Position numbers and translations under genes: made by a program. The notes under the pieces are model-generated. The model saw only the letters and a list, made by a program, of their open reading frames with translations. It ran no database searches and was not told the DNA's origin. 64,000 nucleotides of DNA from Paracoccus haematequi. GTDB taxonomy: Bacteria; Pseudomonadota; Alphaproteobacteria; Rhodobacterales; Rhodobacteraceae. Location: assembly GCA_945881965.1 (NCBI GenBank), contig CAMCVS010000011.1:1-64000 (forward strand). The letters are read 5' to 3'. Shown in pieces: positions 63,785-64,000 of the stretch. Numbering within the stretch: position 1 is the stretch's first letter; every line of letters begins with the position of its first letter.

Positions 63785-64000
63785 TTGACCGCCCGCCTGT
63801 ATCATAACGCCCTGTCGCCGTTTTGCCGCAAGGTCCGCCTGAGCCTGGGCGAAAAGCGGATCGAGTGCGTGCTGGAAGAGGAACGGTATTGGGAACCCAC
63901 TCCGGATTTCCTGCGCCGCAATCCGGCGGGCAAGGTGCCCATCCTGCGAATCGACGGCCGCACCCTGACCGAAAGCGCCGCCATTTGTGAATGGCTGGAA
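63785..64000 (+). CDS. Glutathione S-transferase, N-terminal part only
   Basis: Open to the right edge. The visible 72 residues show a thioredoxin-fold GST N-terminus: ARLYHNALSPFCRKVRLSL, PAGKVPILRIDG with the cis-Pro, and LTESAAICEWLE. The typical start MTARLYHN matches the TTG at 63785; in-frame ATG at 63749 is an alternative. Glutathione-conjugating specificity unknown. Confidence 0.8.
   Translation, partial: MTARLYHNALSPFCRKVRLSLGEKRIECVLEEERYWEPTPDFLRRNPAGKVPILRIDGRTLTESAAICEWLE

Noticed and set aside
1-64000. CRISPR arrays, insertion sequences, prophage genes
   Set aside because: No regularly spaced repeats, transposase or integrase motifs found on reading both strands.

Overview
The window is a 64 kb chromosomal segment of a high-GC alphaproteobacterium, most likely family Rhodobacteraceae (Rhodobacter/Roseobacter group). 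This rests on gene order and protein character: secA divergent from ppiC-argJ-mutT, rimP-nusA-ylxR-infB, rnd-kdsD-lptC-lptA-lptB-hpf-ptsN, gltD/gltB, dnaK-dnaJ, and GTG/TTG starts in GC-rich DNA. I do not assign a genus. Coding density is very high: no gene-free stretch exceeds about 220 bases. I see no transposase, integrase, phage gene or CRISPR array. Both ends cut genes: a PP2C-type phosphatase at the left and a glutathione S-transferase at the right.

Layout. 1-4.1 kb: phosphatase end, a NUDIX gene, hslO (Hsp33), a CoA-type NUDIX hydrolase and a CCA-adding enzyme. 4.1-7.9 kb: two tandem, closely related ABC exporters. 7.9-17.5 kb: an RNA methyltransferase, two L,D-transpeptidases around a CAP-domain lipoprotein, a 60-residue membrane peptide, hemH, a BioC-like methyltransferase, comF, grxC, a nitrilase-family amidase, a MarR regulator, ubiG and a prolyl aminopeptidase. 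17.5-23.1 kb: the rimP-nusA-ylxR-infB transcription/translation operon, preceded by a leader with an intrinsic terminator very close to the rimP start. 23.1-26 kb, minus strand: ppiC-argJ-mutT and a 45-residue gene. 26-31.4 kb: secA, then two unfamiliar envelope proteins, one a periplasmic-binding/OmpA fusion. 31.4-37.3 kb: radC, a DUF475/TerC-like membrane protein, dnaJ, dnaK with a heat-shock-type promoter, and alkB.

37.3-48.5 kb is the most coherent accessory block. It holds an ABC-2 polysaccharide export permease, a CysQ-type nucleotidase, CMP-Kdo synthetase, four glycosyltransferases, galU, galE, and a sulfotransferase with two sulfotransferase-like halves. Together they suggest synthesis of a sulfated, Kdo-linked surface glycan, with CysQ removing the PAP left by sulfotransfer. 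48.5-53.5 kb carries nitrogen-PTS EIIA, long HPF, the Lpt lipopolysaccharide export genes, the first Kdo-pathway enzyme, a short RNase D and tRNA-Leu(CAG). 53.6-64 kb has an NDUFA9-like protein, uppP, glutamate synthase (gltD and gltB, separated by an alpha/beta hydrolase), a cysteine-rich secreted protein, mtgA and the partial GST.

Non-coding signals: three related palindromes of the form GTAGG(A/G)(T/C)GG at gene 3' ends (argJ/mutT, alkB/kpsM, gltB/hypothetical), one of which carries the mutT start codon; a bidirectional terminator at 11.4 kb; and a 13-bp inverted repeat upstream of gltD.
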